DNA of 64,000 bases from Psychrobacter sp. JCM 18901 (GTDB taxonomy: Bacteria; Pseudomonadota; Gammaproteobacteria; Pseudomonadales; Moraxellaceae). The stretch spans positions 62,001 to 126,000 of the forward strand of contig NZ_BAWH01000006.1 of NCBI RefSeq assembly GCF_000586435.1, in the 5' to 3' direction. Position 1 is the first letter of the stretch. The number at the start of each line of letters is the position of its first letter. Made by a program: the position numbers and the translations under genes. Below the pieces are notes generated by a model. It was not told the origin of the DNA. It did not search any database and was given only the letters and a program-made list of their open reading frames with translations. Of this stretch, positions 31,683-43,402 are shown in pieces.

Positions 31683-32766
31683 TTATTTAAGCTTAGCAAG
31701 CGGACGGATGCCAATAGCACGACGAGCTTTGTCTAGTTGCTTACGACTATGACGACGGGCTTTATCCGCACCCATCTGCAAGATTTCTTCTAGCTCTTTT
31801 GGATTGGCCATCAGCTTTTCGTAACGTGCACGGAATGGCGCGATTTCGTCATTAATCTTATCAAACAAAGCTTGCTTAGCGTCACCCCAGCCAATACCAG
31901 CGGCATAACGCGCACGCATATCAGCAATCTCTTCAGCGGTCGCAAATGCTTTATAAATCTCAAAGATAGCTGAGTCATCAGGATCTTTTGGTTCATCAGG
32001 TAGCTGTGAGTTGGTCACAATTTTCATGATGGCTTTATGCATTTGTTTTTCAGGACTAACTTGTGGGTTTGGTTCACCAAATAGGGGAATCGTATTGCTA
32101 TAGCTCTTACTCATCTTACGGCCATCAAGCCAGTAAGCAGCGGTATATCGTTATCAACGACTGCGGACGGTAGCGTGAAAAGCGACTTATAACGATGGTT
32201 AAAAGTACCTGCGATATCACGCGCCATCTCGATATGCTGTACTTGGTCACGACCAACAGGCACGTGGGTCGCATTAAACATCAAGATATCAGCCGCCATT
32301 AGCACGGGATAACCAAACAGACCCATGGTGACACCTTGATCAGGATCGACATCGGCTTTCTCTGTATTGATATCAACGGCTGCTTTATAGGCATGAGCGC
32401 GGTTCATCAAACCTTTGGCACATGAGCAGTTCAAAATCCAAGCAAGTTCTGGAATTTCAGGCACGTCTGACTGACGGTAGAACGTCACACGCTCAGGGTC
32501 TAGACCACAAGCAATCCACGTGGCAGCAATGGCTCTAGTCGACTCATGAATGATAGCAGGGTCATAGCAGCCGATGATGCATGGTAGTCTGCTAAAAAGA
32601 AAAACGCTTCATGATCACTATTTTGAATAGACTCAATCGCTGGACGAATCGCGCCAACATAGTTACCTAAGTGCGGAATACCAGTCGGTTTGATACCAGT
32701 CAGAATGCGCTTGGCTTCAGTTGAAGTATCAGAAGCTTGGTTGTCAGGAGTACTGTTATTGCTCAT
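31683..32766 (-). CDS. trpS: Tryptophanyl-tRNA synthetase
   Basis: Class I synthetase that charges tRNA-Trp, about 361 residues after two repairs (near 32577, inside DYHALIGCYDP, and near 32128, inside [16 protein letters not shown]). HLGNYVGA is the HIGH-equivalent motif and KMSKS is intact after repair. [23 protein letters not shown] is the substrate-pocket block. It is upstream of scpA by about 30 bases and may be in the same operon. Confidence 0.95.
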
Positions 32767-32874
32767 GGAAAATCCGTTATTTTGTTTATCAAATTATTAT
32801 CAGTGCATAGCTAAAATGCAAAATATTAGCCGCAAAGTATAGCAAACTTCACCAGTATTTTTGGGAATAAAGGC

Positions 32875-33960
32875 TTACTTATAGATATCAGTACGACCGT
32901 TTGACCCATGTTTAAAACGGCGATGGAACCACATCCACTGTGTAGGATCAATACGAATGAGCCTTCTAAAACTTCATTGACCCGAGTGGCATCAGCGACT
33001 TCATCTTTACTTGGATAGTTGTCTAATTCTGGCGTAATTGTTAAATGATAATGGGGACGTTTACCACGCGGCAAGTTGTCAGGCGTTTGCCGATAAGTAT
33101 GCAATGCCATGACAGCTGGTGGCTGTGCTTTGCTACCCAGTTTTGCCATGCGACGCGATGCAGTGATAGTCGCGGCGGGCACACCGAAGAATGGTGCCAT
33201 GACACCTTGTTTGAGACCATAGTCTTGGTCAGGAGAGTACCAGATGACATGTCCCGCTTTAATAGAGGTAACCAAGCTACGCATATCACGACTAGAGATT
33301 TGCTTACCAAAAATATTGGTACGACCATTATAAATAAACCAGTCTAATAAAGGGTTGTTCTGTGTACGATACATACAGTCTACAGGGAAAAACTGCGCAC
33401 ATAATAGGCCACCCAAATCTAGCATCGTATAATGCGCACCGAGCAGGATAACTGGCCGCTGCTCATTTTGCGCATTAACAATATGCTGTAACCCTGATAT
33501 GGATACAGTTCTAGTAAATATATCTGGCCTGAACCAAGCGCATAACGTTTCAAACACGCCAATGCCTTGATTGACAAAGACTTGCTTGGCCATTAATTCA
33601 CGTTCAGCTTCAGGCTTCTCTGGAAATGCCAACTTCAGGTTGATTAATGTATCGCGTCTACGTGAGCCAGCAGCTTTATAAATCAATATACCAAGCTTAC
33701 GACCTAGCCAAAACTGCCAACGTAACGGCAGATATATCATCGGTAGCATTATCAAAAACAATAACCAAATGCCCCAATTCTTTGGTGATAAAAACTGCCA
33801 CTGAAATGGCTTGTTATCTGCTTGCGCTGTACGCTTATGATTTTGGGTAATTGTCGGTGTGCCAGCCGGTATCGCAGGCGACTTAGCGACTGCTTTATGC
33901 TAGACGGCACGCTGCTATTGGCAGATGGCTTGCTAGGTCGAATTGTTCTGGCGCTTTCAT
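32875..33960 (-). CDS. Lipid A biosynthesis acyltransferase (LpxL/HtrB family)
   Basis: Inner membrane enzyme that adds a secondary acyl chain to the Kdo-lipid A precursor. The acyltransferase motif H-x4-D is GAHYTMLD; WYSPDQDYG and FFGVPAATITASRRMAK are typical. A frame break near 32940 hides the C-terminus, which after repair reads TQWMWFHRRFKHG, with the stop at 32875. An AAGGATATT site before the ATG at 33960 suggests the true start there, with one or two more indels in a Pro/Ser/Ala-rich N-terminal part before LSPKNWGIWLLFLIMLP. Confidence 0.85.
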
Positions 33961-34246
33961 AATATCCTTCTGCAGCACGGTTTGAGGCATCATGGCAAAT
34001 AATAAAAAGTTACTGATATGATGGGGTAGCGTTAAACGCTTTGCAAGTTAGAATTTCTACAGACGCTCTACTTTGCAGCGTTGAAACAAGATACTCATGT
34101 TAATTATTGCCGTATCAGTAGGCATAAAAAACCCTATAAGCTGTGACCAGCTTATAAGGTTTTGCAAAACCAGACTCTTATTTAACTTTGCTACTGAAGC
34201 TCTGAGAAAAAGACAACAGCAGCAAAAATATAAGAGATAGTTTTGA

Positions 34247-34633
34247 TTAACGTTTTGAGAACTGTGGACGTTTACGTGCTTTACGTAGACCCAGTTTCTT
34301 ACGTTCAACTTGACGTGAATCACGAGTAACAAAACCAGCTGCTTTTAGAGCAGGTTTTAAAGTTTCGTCAGCTTCGATTAATGCACGTGTGATGCCGTGG
34401 CGGATTGCGCCAGCTTGACCACTAATACCACCGCCTGCAACAGTTACATATAAGTCATATGCGTTAACAGAGTCTAGTAGTTCTAATGGCTGACGTACAA
34501 CCATGCGTGAAGTTTCACGGCTGAAGTATTCGTCAAGTGGCTTACCGTTAACAACGATACTACCAGTACCTTTTGATAAAAATACACGAGCAGTAGACGT
34601 CTTGCGGCGACCAGTTCCGTAATTGCGTTCCAT
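34247..34633 (-). CDS. rpsI: 30S ribosomal protein S9
   Basis: 128 residues, intact. [19 protein letters not shown] and the C-terminal [12 protein letters not shown], which reaches the tRNA anticodon in the P site, are diagnostic. It follows rplM by ten bases in the conserved rplM-rpsI operon. Confidence 0.98.
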   Translation of the reverse strand: MERNYGTGRRKTSTARVFLSKGTGSIVVNGKPLDEYFSRETSRMVVRQPLELLDSVNAYDLYVTVAGGGISGQAGAIRHGITRALIEADETLKPALKAAGFVTRDSRQVERKKLGLRKARKRPQFSKR

Positions 34634-34643
34634 AAGTATATCC

Positions 34644-35073
34644 TTAGATGTCTAGTTCTTTAGGTTGCTGTGCAGTATGTGGATGATCAGTACCCGCATA
34701 AAGTTTCAGCTTCTTGATCATCGCATAGCCAAGAGGGCCCTTTGGAAGCATACCCTTAACTGCTTTGTGTAGAACATCTTCAGGCTTATGTGCAAGCAAC
34801 TTATTGAAGTTGGTTTCTTTAATACCACCTGGGTAGCCACTGTGACGATAGTACTTTTTGTCTTGTGCTTTTTTTACCCGTTACCGTGATTTTGTCAGCA
34901 TTGATGACAACAATAAAGTCACCAGTATCAACGTGCGGAGTAAAAGAAGGCTTGTGCTTGCCACGTAAGCGAGTTGCGATTTGAGTGGCTAAGCGACCAA
35001 GGGTTTTGCCGTCAGCATCTACGACATACCAGTCATGGGTCACTTCAGCTGGTTTTGCACTAAGTGTTTTCAT
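34644..35073 (-). CDS. rplM: 50S ribosomal protein L13
   Basis: 142 residues after removing one T from the minus-strand run near 34866-34874. The repaired frame continues [20 protein letters not shown] and ends at the TAA at 34644-34646; as read it stops at 34819. It is the first gene of rplM-rpsI. Confidence 0.97.
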
Positions 35074-35283
35074 GATAAAACCTTAAAATTAGAATTCGTT
35101 GAGAGTTTAGCTGGGAACGGGGCTCTCAAAAAACAGACTGCACATTATAAGCAGTAGCGCCTACGCTTGCAAGCTGCATTGGGGTTTATTTTCGCCTTAT
35201 ATACATTAAACTGCAGCGTCGGCCAGTTTTTAGCGGTTCTAAACATTTGTAAAATACGTTAACGGCTTTCATTAACCCGACAA

Positions 35284-35970
35284 TTATGACGATGATAGAC
35301 GATAAAGTCCAGCGACAACTTGTCCGACTTTGGTTTGTTTCAGACATTCAAAAGCGATTGGTTGCTGAGTAACGCTTGATTGAGAGTCCAAATTCTCATT
35401 TAGCGACGCTTCCAACTGCTTAAGCTGTGCTGACAAATCTTTATCAGCTTCTAAATAAATTAATGTTTCAGTATTGATTAATGCATTGGTAATAAGCGCC
35501 GTCAAAATAGGCTGCCATAAATCCTGAGCATAAGGCGGATCAATAAATACGATATCAAAAGGGCGTGCAGTCAGCTGCTCTTGACGTAATACTTGCTCAG
35601 CAGTGCCAGTGATGATTTGATAAGCAGCAGTCTCAAGGCGTAATTGCTCAGCACTCTGACGTAGCATGTTACTTTGTGCTGGATTGATTTCGATAAATGT
35701 CGTGTGGGCAGCGCCGCGAGATAGCGCTTCAAACCCTAGTACGCCACTACCAGCACAGCTATCGAGTACATGGGCATCATGAATGTCAGCGAGTAGCCAG
35801 TTAAATAAAGTCTCCCGCAAACGATCCGGGGTCGGACGCAGGCCATCTGCATCGATAAAACTTACAATACGGCGCTTAAACTGACCACCAATGATGCGCA
35901 CATCACCCGCCGACGCACTTTTCGCCTTACGGTTATTCTTTGGTGCGCGTCCATTTGAGGCTTTTTTCAT
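35284..35970 (-). CDS. rsmD: 16S rRNA (guanine(966)-N(2))-methyltransferase RsmD
   Basis: Methylates G966 of 16S rRNA. 228 residues, intact. A basic N-terminal tail precedes VRIIGGQFKRRIVSF; GLRPTPDRLRETLFNWL, the SAM loop DSCAGSGVLGFEALSRGA and the catalytic FIDPPYAQ are typical. No obvious operon partner; mrdA lies 69 bases downstream in the same direction. Confidence 0.95.
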   Translation of the reverse strand: MKKASNGRAPKNNRKAKSASAGDVRIIGGQFKRRIVSFIDADGLRPTPDRLRETLFNWLLADIHDAHVLDSCAGSGVLGFEALSRGAAHTTFIEINPAQSNMLRQSAEQLRLETAAYQIITGTAEQVLRQEQLTARPFDIVFIDPPYAQDLWQPILTALITNALINTETLIYLEADKDLSAQLKQLEASLNENLDSQSSVTQQPIAFECLKQTKVGQVVAGLYRLSSS

Positions 35971-36039
35971 TATCGTGTCTCGCTTACCAATTCTTTGCTA
36001 GGTTTTGCTTTTTATACTATTAACTACTTAAACGTCTAG

Positions 36040-38023
36040 TTACTCAGACGTCGCTGCTGTCGCTTCAGCTTCCGCGGCTTCTTTCTCTTCTAATGCTTTT
36101 GCTTCTTTATCACGAATGGCATCACGCATCGCTTTTTCAAAAGCCTTTTGGCGTTTAATAACTTTTAGCTCATCAGCAGAAGGTGGCAGCACAGGATCTG
36201 TTTTACGTTGTAATACCCAGTAATCAAATAGAGCACGGCCGATAGGTGCGGCAACAGCACTACCACCACCGCCATTTTCAACCAATACTGCGAGGGCAAT
36301 CTGCGGGTCTTCTACTGGGGCAAAACCATTAAACCAAGCATGATCCCAGTGACGCTTATCGATTGCCGACTTGTCATAGCGTTTGCCCTGCGCGATAGAC
36401 TTCACCTGTGCAGTACCTGTTTTACCAGCGATACGATAGCGCGGGGTATAGATACCGCGTCCTGTACCGTTTTCTACCACGCTTTCCATCGCATCATGCA
36501 TGCGCAACCAGTCAGACGGCTTACCGTTATAGTCGATTTTACCATCTGGCTTAGTGATGATTTTGACGTCTGCGGCGCCGTCACTGCTCTTTAATAAGTG
36601 CGGGGTGATATGCTGACCTTTACTGGCTGTCATGGCTGTAGCGTTGGCAATCTGTAGCGGTGTTGCCAAGAAATATCCTTGTCCAATACTAACCGAGATC
36701 GTTTCGCCCGGTAGCCAATCTTTATCGTAAGTGTCTTTCTTCCACTTTGGTGATGGCATGATGCCTGATTTTTCATTAGGCAAATCAATGCCAGTATCCT
36801 CACCAAAACCAAAGCGTACCATCCAATCGTGCAGACGCTGAATGCCCATCTCATAGGCCAACTTATAATAATAAGTATCGACCGACATCGCGATGGATTT
36901 TTTAGATCTACCGTGCCATGACCGCCACGTTTCCAGTCGCGGAATCGATGCGTATCACCAGGTAAGCTAAAATAACCAGGGTCATAGATGGTGCTGTTCC
37001 AATCGCGTAGACCATAATGAATACCGCCTAGACCCTCAAATGGCTTGATAGTAGAGCCAGGTGGGTAGGTACCTTGAAGTGCGCGGTTATACAGTGGCTG
37101 ATCTAAATCTTCGCGTAGATCGTCGTAGTCTTTGAAAGAAATACCCGATATGAAAGGGTTAGGGTCGTAGCTTGGATTACTAACAAATGCCAATACATCA
37201 CCGTTTTTGGGATCTATCGCGACGATTGCACCGCGGCGTCCATCGAGTTGCTGTTGGGCGATGGTTTGCAAACCATAATCCAAGCTCAACGTAATATCGT
37301 TACCCGCTATTGGCGGCTTGGTATCCAGTTGACGTAAGATATTCCCATGTGCGTCTGTCTCTACCGATTGATAACCCGGTTGACCAAGCAAAATATCTTC
37401 GTAGTAGTCTTCGATACCGATTTTACCAATCAAGTCAGTACCAGCGTAACGGTCTTTATCAATACGCTTTGACTCTTTGTCATTGATACGTCCGACATAG
37501 CCGATGACATGGGCAAACAGCTCATCATAAGGATAAGAGCGCGTAAGCTTGCTTTGGATAGAGACCCCGCGAAAGAACGGCTTACGCTCACTAAACTGAG
37601 CCAACTGTGCTTCTGTTAAATCAATCTTAATCGTCACAGGGTCGTTTTTATTTTTACTTAGACGCGCCAAGATATCAGTGATATCTGTATCGGTTAAATC
37701 AAAAATCGGCGCGAGTAGATGCAACGTGCGCTCAGGATTTTCGACCTCATCAGGCTGAGCATCGCTGTAAAGACTGGCTGATTGTCTGCCAGTATTACTC
37801 CGTTACGATCATAGATATACCCACGACTAGGCGGCGCAGATATCAGTTTGATACGGTTGTTATCGGCTTGCGTTGTGTATTGATCATGAGCGTAAACTTG
37901 CAAATACCCATAACGTGTTATCAAACCGCCCAAACCAATCAATATTATAATCCCAAAGATGATAATACGATTGGTAAAGGTACTGTTGACCTGTTCAGTA
38001 TTGGGAGTTATCGGTTTATTCAT
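36040..38023 (-). CDS. mrdA: Penicillin-binding protein 2 (elongasome transpeptidase)
   Basis: Cross-links peptidoglycan during cell elongation with RodA. About 661 residues after two repairs: a C missing near 37757 and an A missing near 36902. One transmembrane helix (IIIFGIIILIGLGGLITRYG) is followed by the PBP dimer domain SAPPSRGYIYDRNGVILA. The transpeptidase motifs are SxxK in PPGSTIKP, SxD in SVDTYYY and KTGT in AGKTGTAQ. The C-terminus is a charged Lys/Glu/Ala helix. No rodA is visible downstream. Confidence 0.95.
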
Positions 38024-38517
38024 AGAAGATCAGAGCCCAAACGGTCAGTGAGTCAATAAAAGAAAAATAAGAGGGCAGGTTGGTGAACCAAAGTGCGGTG
38101 AGTCTAAAAGATAATGCAAATGGTTTCAATCACATAGAAGGGTATGGGGTGAAATCGTTATGCAGTCATTTATACGCAGGTAGTCTTTGTTATTGCACTA
38201 CAAATTATAACAGAACAAATGAGCAGGCGCAGTACTCAGTCATATATTTTGTCTTGATTATCTACTGACTAAGCACTGGCTTATATTTAGTTTTTTTATT
38301 GGTTAACAGACGATACGAACCATGTCATCTTTAGTCACAACTTGCCGCTGGTCTATATGTGCTAATAAATGGCAAGTATGCTAAAATCAGACGATTTATT
38401 TTATAGTAGTTATTATGGGCGGAGCGTCTTTTGAAACGTTCTCATTTTGCTAAAGTCTCGTTATCAGTAGCGACAATATTAGCAACGACAATCAACCTGT
38501 CAGGGACTAGATAAGTC
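38024..38517. other. Divergent intergenic region between mrdA and the DUF445 gene
   Basis: No supported gene; two short plus-strand open frames look random. Promoters for both genes must lie here, but none is clear by eye. Confidence 0.4.
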
Positions 38518-39854
38518 ATGGACGTAAATTCATTATGGCAGACGATAGCTGAACATCCAGAGTTTTTTTGCCATGCTGACCATCCCACCAGTGACGGCAT
38601 TCGTCACTTGGGTACATGTGTGGATGGCGCTCAAGATGCTGTTCTATCCGGTTAAGTTCTGGGGTATTCGTATTCCAAACTTCCCATTTTTTGGGCTGCC
38701 AGGTATCGGTTGGCAAGGTATTGTTCCGCGCAAAGCGGGCAAGATATCAGGGGTTATCGTTGACCAGACGCTCTCAAAACTCGGTTCGCTTGATGAGTTT
38801 TTTTAAGGCGATGGAGCCTGAGCAAATGGCGATATTTGTCACCGATACGGTGGACAAAAACCTTGAGCCATTGATTGATGAGATTATGCTGGATCACTCG
38901 CCAGCATTGTGGGGCAATCTGCCTTACGCCCTAAAGCGCCGTGTCTATGCGCAAGCCCATAAAGAGCTACCTAGTATTATGCAGTCGCTGGTGACAGATT
39001 TGACTTATCATGTCGAAGACTTGGTCGATATGCGCAAAATGATTGTTAACACGATGGAAAACGATCGTCGCCTGATGGTCAATATGTTTCTAAAGGTCGG
39101 ACAAAAAGAGATCGACTTTATCTGGCACATCAGTGCTTTGATTGGTCTGGTATTTGGTATTATCCAGATGTTTATATTTTTGGTAGTGCCGCAGCATTGG
39201 ACCGTACCGTTCTTTGCCGCGATTTGGGGTTTTCTCACCAATTGGATTGCCATTTGGATGGTGTTTAATCCAGTGGAGCCACATTTTATACCTTATTTAA
39301 AGCTGTTTTCGGTGCAGAGTCGCTTTCCATTTATCAAACCCGTTATACCGCATATCGCAAAGTATCGCTTGCAAGGCGGCTTTATGAAACGCCAAGAGGA
39401 AGTTTCTGAGGTTTTTGCTGAAATTGTGGTAAAGGATTTGGTCACTCTGGAAAACATCATGAATGAGATGATGTATGGTGACCGCTCAGCGCAAACGCGT
39501 GATTTGATGAAATCGCATCTATATACGGTGCTAGAGTCACCAGTGATTAGCACGACATTACGTGTGGGATTGGGTCGCCGTGATTATGGACAACTTAAAA
39601 ATACCATTATCGACAAATCTATTGTCGCAACGATGGTGCCACTGCGAGATCCTGAGCTAAATGAAAGCCGAGCCAGTAAGATATTTGGTCTGTTTCGCGA
39701 TAGAATACGTGCGCTTACGCCAAATGAGTTTCAGAATCTATTGCGTCCAGCTTTCCGTGAGGATGAGATGACGTTGATTGTTTTGGGCGGTTTGACCGGT
39801 TTTCTAGCAGGTTGGTTGCATTTAGTGTTAGTATTTTTCCCCTCGATGCAGTAA
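38518..39854 (+). CDS. DUF445 family membrane protein
   Basis: About 444 residues after removing one T from each of two 7-T runs (near 38564 and 38798). The start MDVNSLWQTIAEHP is followed by a hydrophobic helix and the family motif PGIGWQGIVPRKAGKISG. Two further helices lie near IWHISALIGLVFGIIQMFIFLVV and the next segment to WMVFNPVEP, and a C-terminal helix sits in GGLTGFLAGWLHLVLVF. The function of DUF445 is not established. It is monocistronic as far as seen. Confidence 0.85.
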
Positions 39855-40134
39855 TGCATCAATAAGTATTTTTAATTAGTCATGAACGGCTGTATTGAAT
39901 AAGCTTTGAATAACTAGAAAATGTAAAGTTAACAATAGATAAGCATTTTGTATCAATCATTCATATTGATACGTCACAATGATAGTAGCGGGTTTTATGT
40001 GCTTCTACAGCAATTGAAACCTCAGTTTTTAACCGTAAACTATGACCGCATAAAGGACTATTAGCGTTTGCCAGTGGCTAGCAATGCCATCGGTGAACCC
40101 TTAATTGTATCCAAGGTAAACAAGGTTAGACCGT

Positions 40135-42167
40135 ATGTTAATCACAGAATTGGGTTATTTTGCCTTGCTGGCCGCTTTTATACTGGCGATTTTGCAGGTG
40201 GTACTACCAACCATTGGCGTCATGCGTGACCACGTCGCTTGGCAGCGTTTGGCGCCAAGTCTGGCATGGGCGCAATTTGCGGCAATGATTACCTCATTTG
40301 CTGCGCTGATGGCAGGCTTTTATTACAACGACTTTAGTCTCGTCTATGTCACTCAGCATTCCAATACATTGCTGCCTTGGTACTACAAGCTGTCGGCGAC
40401 ATGGGGCGGGCATGAAGGCTCGCTGCTACTGTGGATGACCATCATGGCCACTTGGTGTGCACTGGTCTCTTACTTCAGTCGTGGACTGCCGTTGTCTATG
40501 CGTGCGCGAGTGCTGGTGATATTGGCAGGCGTGCAGATGATGATGTTAGCGATGCTTATCTTTACCTCATCACCATTTGATCGCACATTACCCAATCTGC
40601 CTGTTGATGGTGCGGATCTAAACCCTGTATTGCAAGATTTTGGTTTGATTATTCACCCACCGATGCTTTATATGGGTTACGTGGGTATGGTTGTGCCATT
40701 TGCGTTTTGTATGGCAGCACTGTGGGAAGGGCGTTTGGATGCGGTATGGACACGTTGGTCGCGTCCATGGGCATTGGCTGCTTGGGGTTTCTTAACAGTT
40801 GGTATCGCGCTTGGCTCGTGGTGGGCTTATTATGAGCTTGGCTGGGGCGGTTGGTGGTTTTGGGATCCAGTAGAGAACGCCTCATTGATGCCATGGTTGG
40901 CAGGAACGGCGCTACTGCACTCACTTGCTGTCACCGAAAAACGCGGTGTATTTAAAGCATGGACAATCATGCTCGCAATCTTTGCTTTTGCGCTTAGCTT
41001 GCTTGGTACGTTCTTAGTACGTTCAGGTGTCATCACCTCAGTGCATTCATTTGCCGCTGATCCAACGCGTGGTCTAGTGATTTTAGTCATCCTCGGTATC
41101 ATCGTCGGTGGTGGTCTGCTGATGTTTGCTGTACGTGGTTGGCGTTTGACGGTCGAGAGTCAGTATCGACTTATCTCACGTGAATCATTTTTGGTAATTA
41201 ACAACGTTATTATTCTAATTTCAACCTTAGTGGTACTACTTGGGACGCTCTATCCTATTATTGCTGATGCCTTTAATTTAGGTCAGGTATCTGTCGGCCC
41301 TCCATACTTCAACGCCCTATTTGTGCCGTTGACATGGCTGCTACTGGTAGCGATGGGTATGGGCTCTAATATCCGCTGGAAACAAGACAGCCGCCCGTTA
41401 TTGGGTGCTGGTATGGTTATCGCGGTGAGCAGTTTGGTATTGGCTGCCATTATCACCTATTTTACCAGTCCATCAGCTATGCTAAATATCGGTGTCACAC
41501 TGGCCGTGAGCTTCTGGGTATTGTTATGGATGGTTGTCGATTTCAAAGATAAGACCAAAAATGCACCAAGTCGTTTAAACGGCTTACGTCAGTTGCGTCT
41601 AAGCTACTGGGGTCAGCAAACCGCTCATATTGGCGTTATCATTGCAGTTATCGGCGTGGCATTTACCACTACGTTGAGCATTGAGCGCGATGTGGCATTA
41701 GGGCCCAACGACAGTGTCAATGTGCAAGGCTATGACTTTACGGTAAAAGGTTTTAGTGAAGTAAAAGGCAGTAACTTTGACGCCACCCAAGCAGAAGTAA
41801 CAGTCAGCAGAGACGGTCAAGAAGTGACCACATTATATCCTGAAAAGCGTAACTATATTATCAGTATGATGCCGATGACAGAAGCTGCAATTGATGCCAA
41901 TCTGATGCGTGATGTGTACGTAGCACTTGGTGAGCCGATTGCTGAAGATAGCAATGAATGGGCTTTCCGTATCTATGTCAAACCGCTTATCCGCTGGATA
42001 TGGTTGGGTGCGCTTATCATGGCGTTTGGCGCATTGCTCAGTATGCTAGACAATCGTTACCGTATCAAAAAAAACCAAAACACCTGCGCAAATCGCGGCC
42101 AAAAAAATCAGGCTTTGCGACGGTTGCAGATTTGGATACGTCAGCTACAAAGATAGGGGAGCGTTAA
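40135..42167 (+). CDS. ccmF: Cytochrome c-type biogenesis protein CcmF
   Basis: Polytopic membrane haem lyase subunit that joins haem to apocytochrome c. About 676 residues after removing two A insertions at the 3' end (42069-42074 and 42101-42107); the repaired stop is at 42165-42167. The periplasmic WWD signature is GWGGWWFWDPVENASLMPW. Conserved His in ATWGGHEGSLLLW and IIHPPMLYMGY are haem-ligand candidates. It starts the ccmFGHI cluster; ccmABCDE are not in the window. Confidence 0.95.
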
Positions 42168-42168
42168 T

Positions 42169-42847
42169 ATGACTACCTCAAACAATGAAGCTGATAGAAA
42201 AGCTCAGCAAGAGGCTGTCAAAGACTCTAAAGTTGCAAGCAGCAATAAAGTAAAAACTAAGAAAAAAACTAAAAATTGGGTTTTTGATTCCGCTGGTTAT
42301 CTTTATTGGTTTGGTCGCTATGCTCTATATGCGTCTGGGCAAACCGACTGATATCGTGACCAATACGGCGCTTGAGCGTCCAGTACCTGCCTTTGAGTTG
42401 CCATTGTTATCAGATACCAGTCGTATCATGACCAATGACAACTTGCCAGATAAGCCATTCCTCATGAATATTTGGGGCTCTTGGTGTCCAACTTGTATCA
42501 TTGAGCATCCTTTTTTGATGAAACTAGAAGAGCGCGGTGTTAACTTGGTGGGCGTAAACTACAAAGATGATATTGGTGATGCGTTAGGGTATCTGAATCG
42601 CGGTGGTGACCCGTTCTCTATGTCTATTCAAGACTTGTCAGGACAGTTCGCTCTTGACTTAGGTCTGACTGGTGCGCCTGAGACTTTCATCGTCGATGGT
42701 GATGGGATTATTCGTCAGCATATCATCGGTGAGATCAATGAGAGCAATTGGCAAAGTCGTATTACGCCTTGCTTAATGGTACTCAATGACGCTAGTAATA
42801 ATGGGGTCAGTCCAGATCCTAGCCAAGTTGCGGAGGCGTGCAAATGA
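42169..42847 (+). CDS. ccmG: Thiol:disulfide interchange protein CcmG/DsbE
   Basis: Membrane-anchored periplasmic thioredoxin that keeps apocytochrome Cys reduced. About 225 residues once one T is removed near 42278. A charged 38-residue cytoplasmic tail precedes the helix LIPLVIFIGLVAMLYMRLG. The active site is WCPTC in NIWGSWCPTC; GAPETFIVDGDGIIR gives the cis-Pro loop. Start one base after the ccmF stop; stop overlaps ccmH by ATGA. Confidence 0.93.
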
Positions 42848-43402
42848 TAGCCTACCAAATAAGAAATGCGACCATAAAGTTAGCAAGCTTGTTTATCGCT
42901 TGTCTATTGAGTATGGCAAGCTTTGCTGCCATTGATGTCTACGATTTTGATTCTGTGCAACAAGAAGCCCAGTACCGCGGTCTCATCGAAGAGCTGCGCT
43001 GCCCGAAATGTCAAAACCAAAATTTGGCAGGGTCTGATGCGCCAATTGCGCAAGACTTAAAGCAAAAAACCTATGACTTGATAAAAGATGGTCGTAGTGA
43101 TGGCGAGATTCGAGCCTATATGCAAGAGCGTTATGGTGATTTTATCAGTTATAAGCCGCCAGTACGTCCTTCAACATGGATTTTATGGTTTTTCCCACCA
43201 TTATTATTGATCGTTTTATTGGTCGGTTGGTTTTGGCAAAGTAAACGCCGTCAGCTTGTCGCCAGCGGCGAGAGTGGTGTAGCAGTAGACAACCATGTCA
43301 AAGCGTTGTCTGCCGCTGAAAAAGCAGAACTTGATCGCTTATTGTCACGAGTCAATAACGATGACAAAGACGACACTACAAGCCTTGGGGGCAAAAAAAT
43401 GA
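42844..43402 (+). CDS. ccmH: Cytochrome c-type biogenesis protein CcmH
   Basis: Periplasmic thiol-oxidoreductase subunit of the haem lyase. Signal peptide to ASFAAIDVYD, then the redox motif LRCPKCQNQNLAGSDAPIA and the helix STWILWFFPPLLLIVLLVGW. As read, the frame continues without a stop into ccmI. Removing one A from the 7-A run at 43393-43399 gives a TGA overlapping the ATG of ccmI, the same ATGA junction used by the gene before it. I favour separate genes of about 186 and 426 residues, but a real CcmH-CcmI fusion as in E. coli is possible. Confidence 0.85.
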
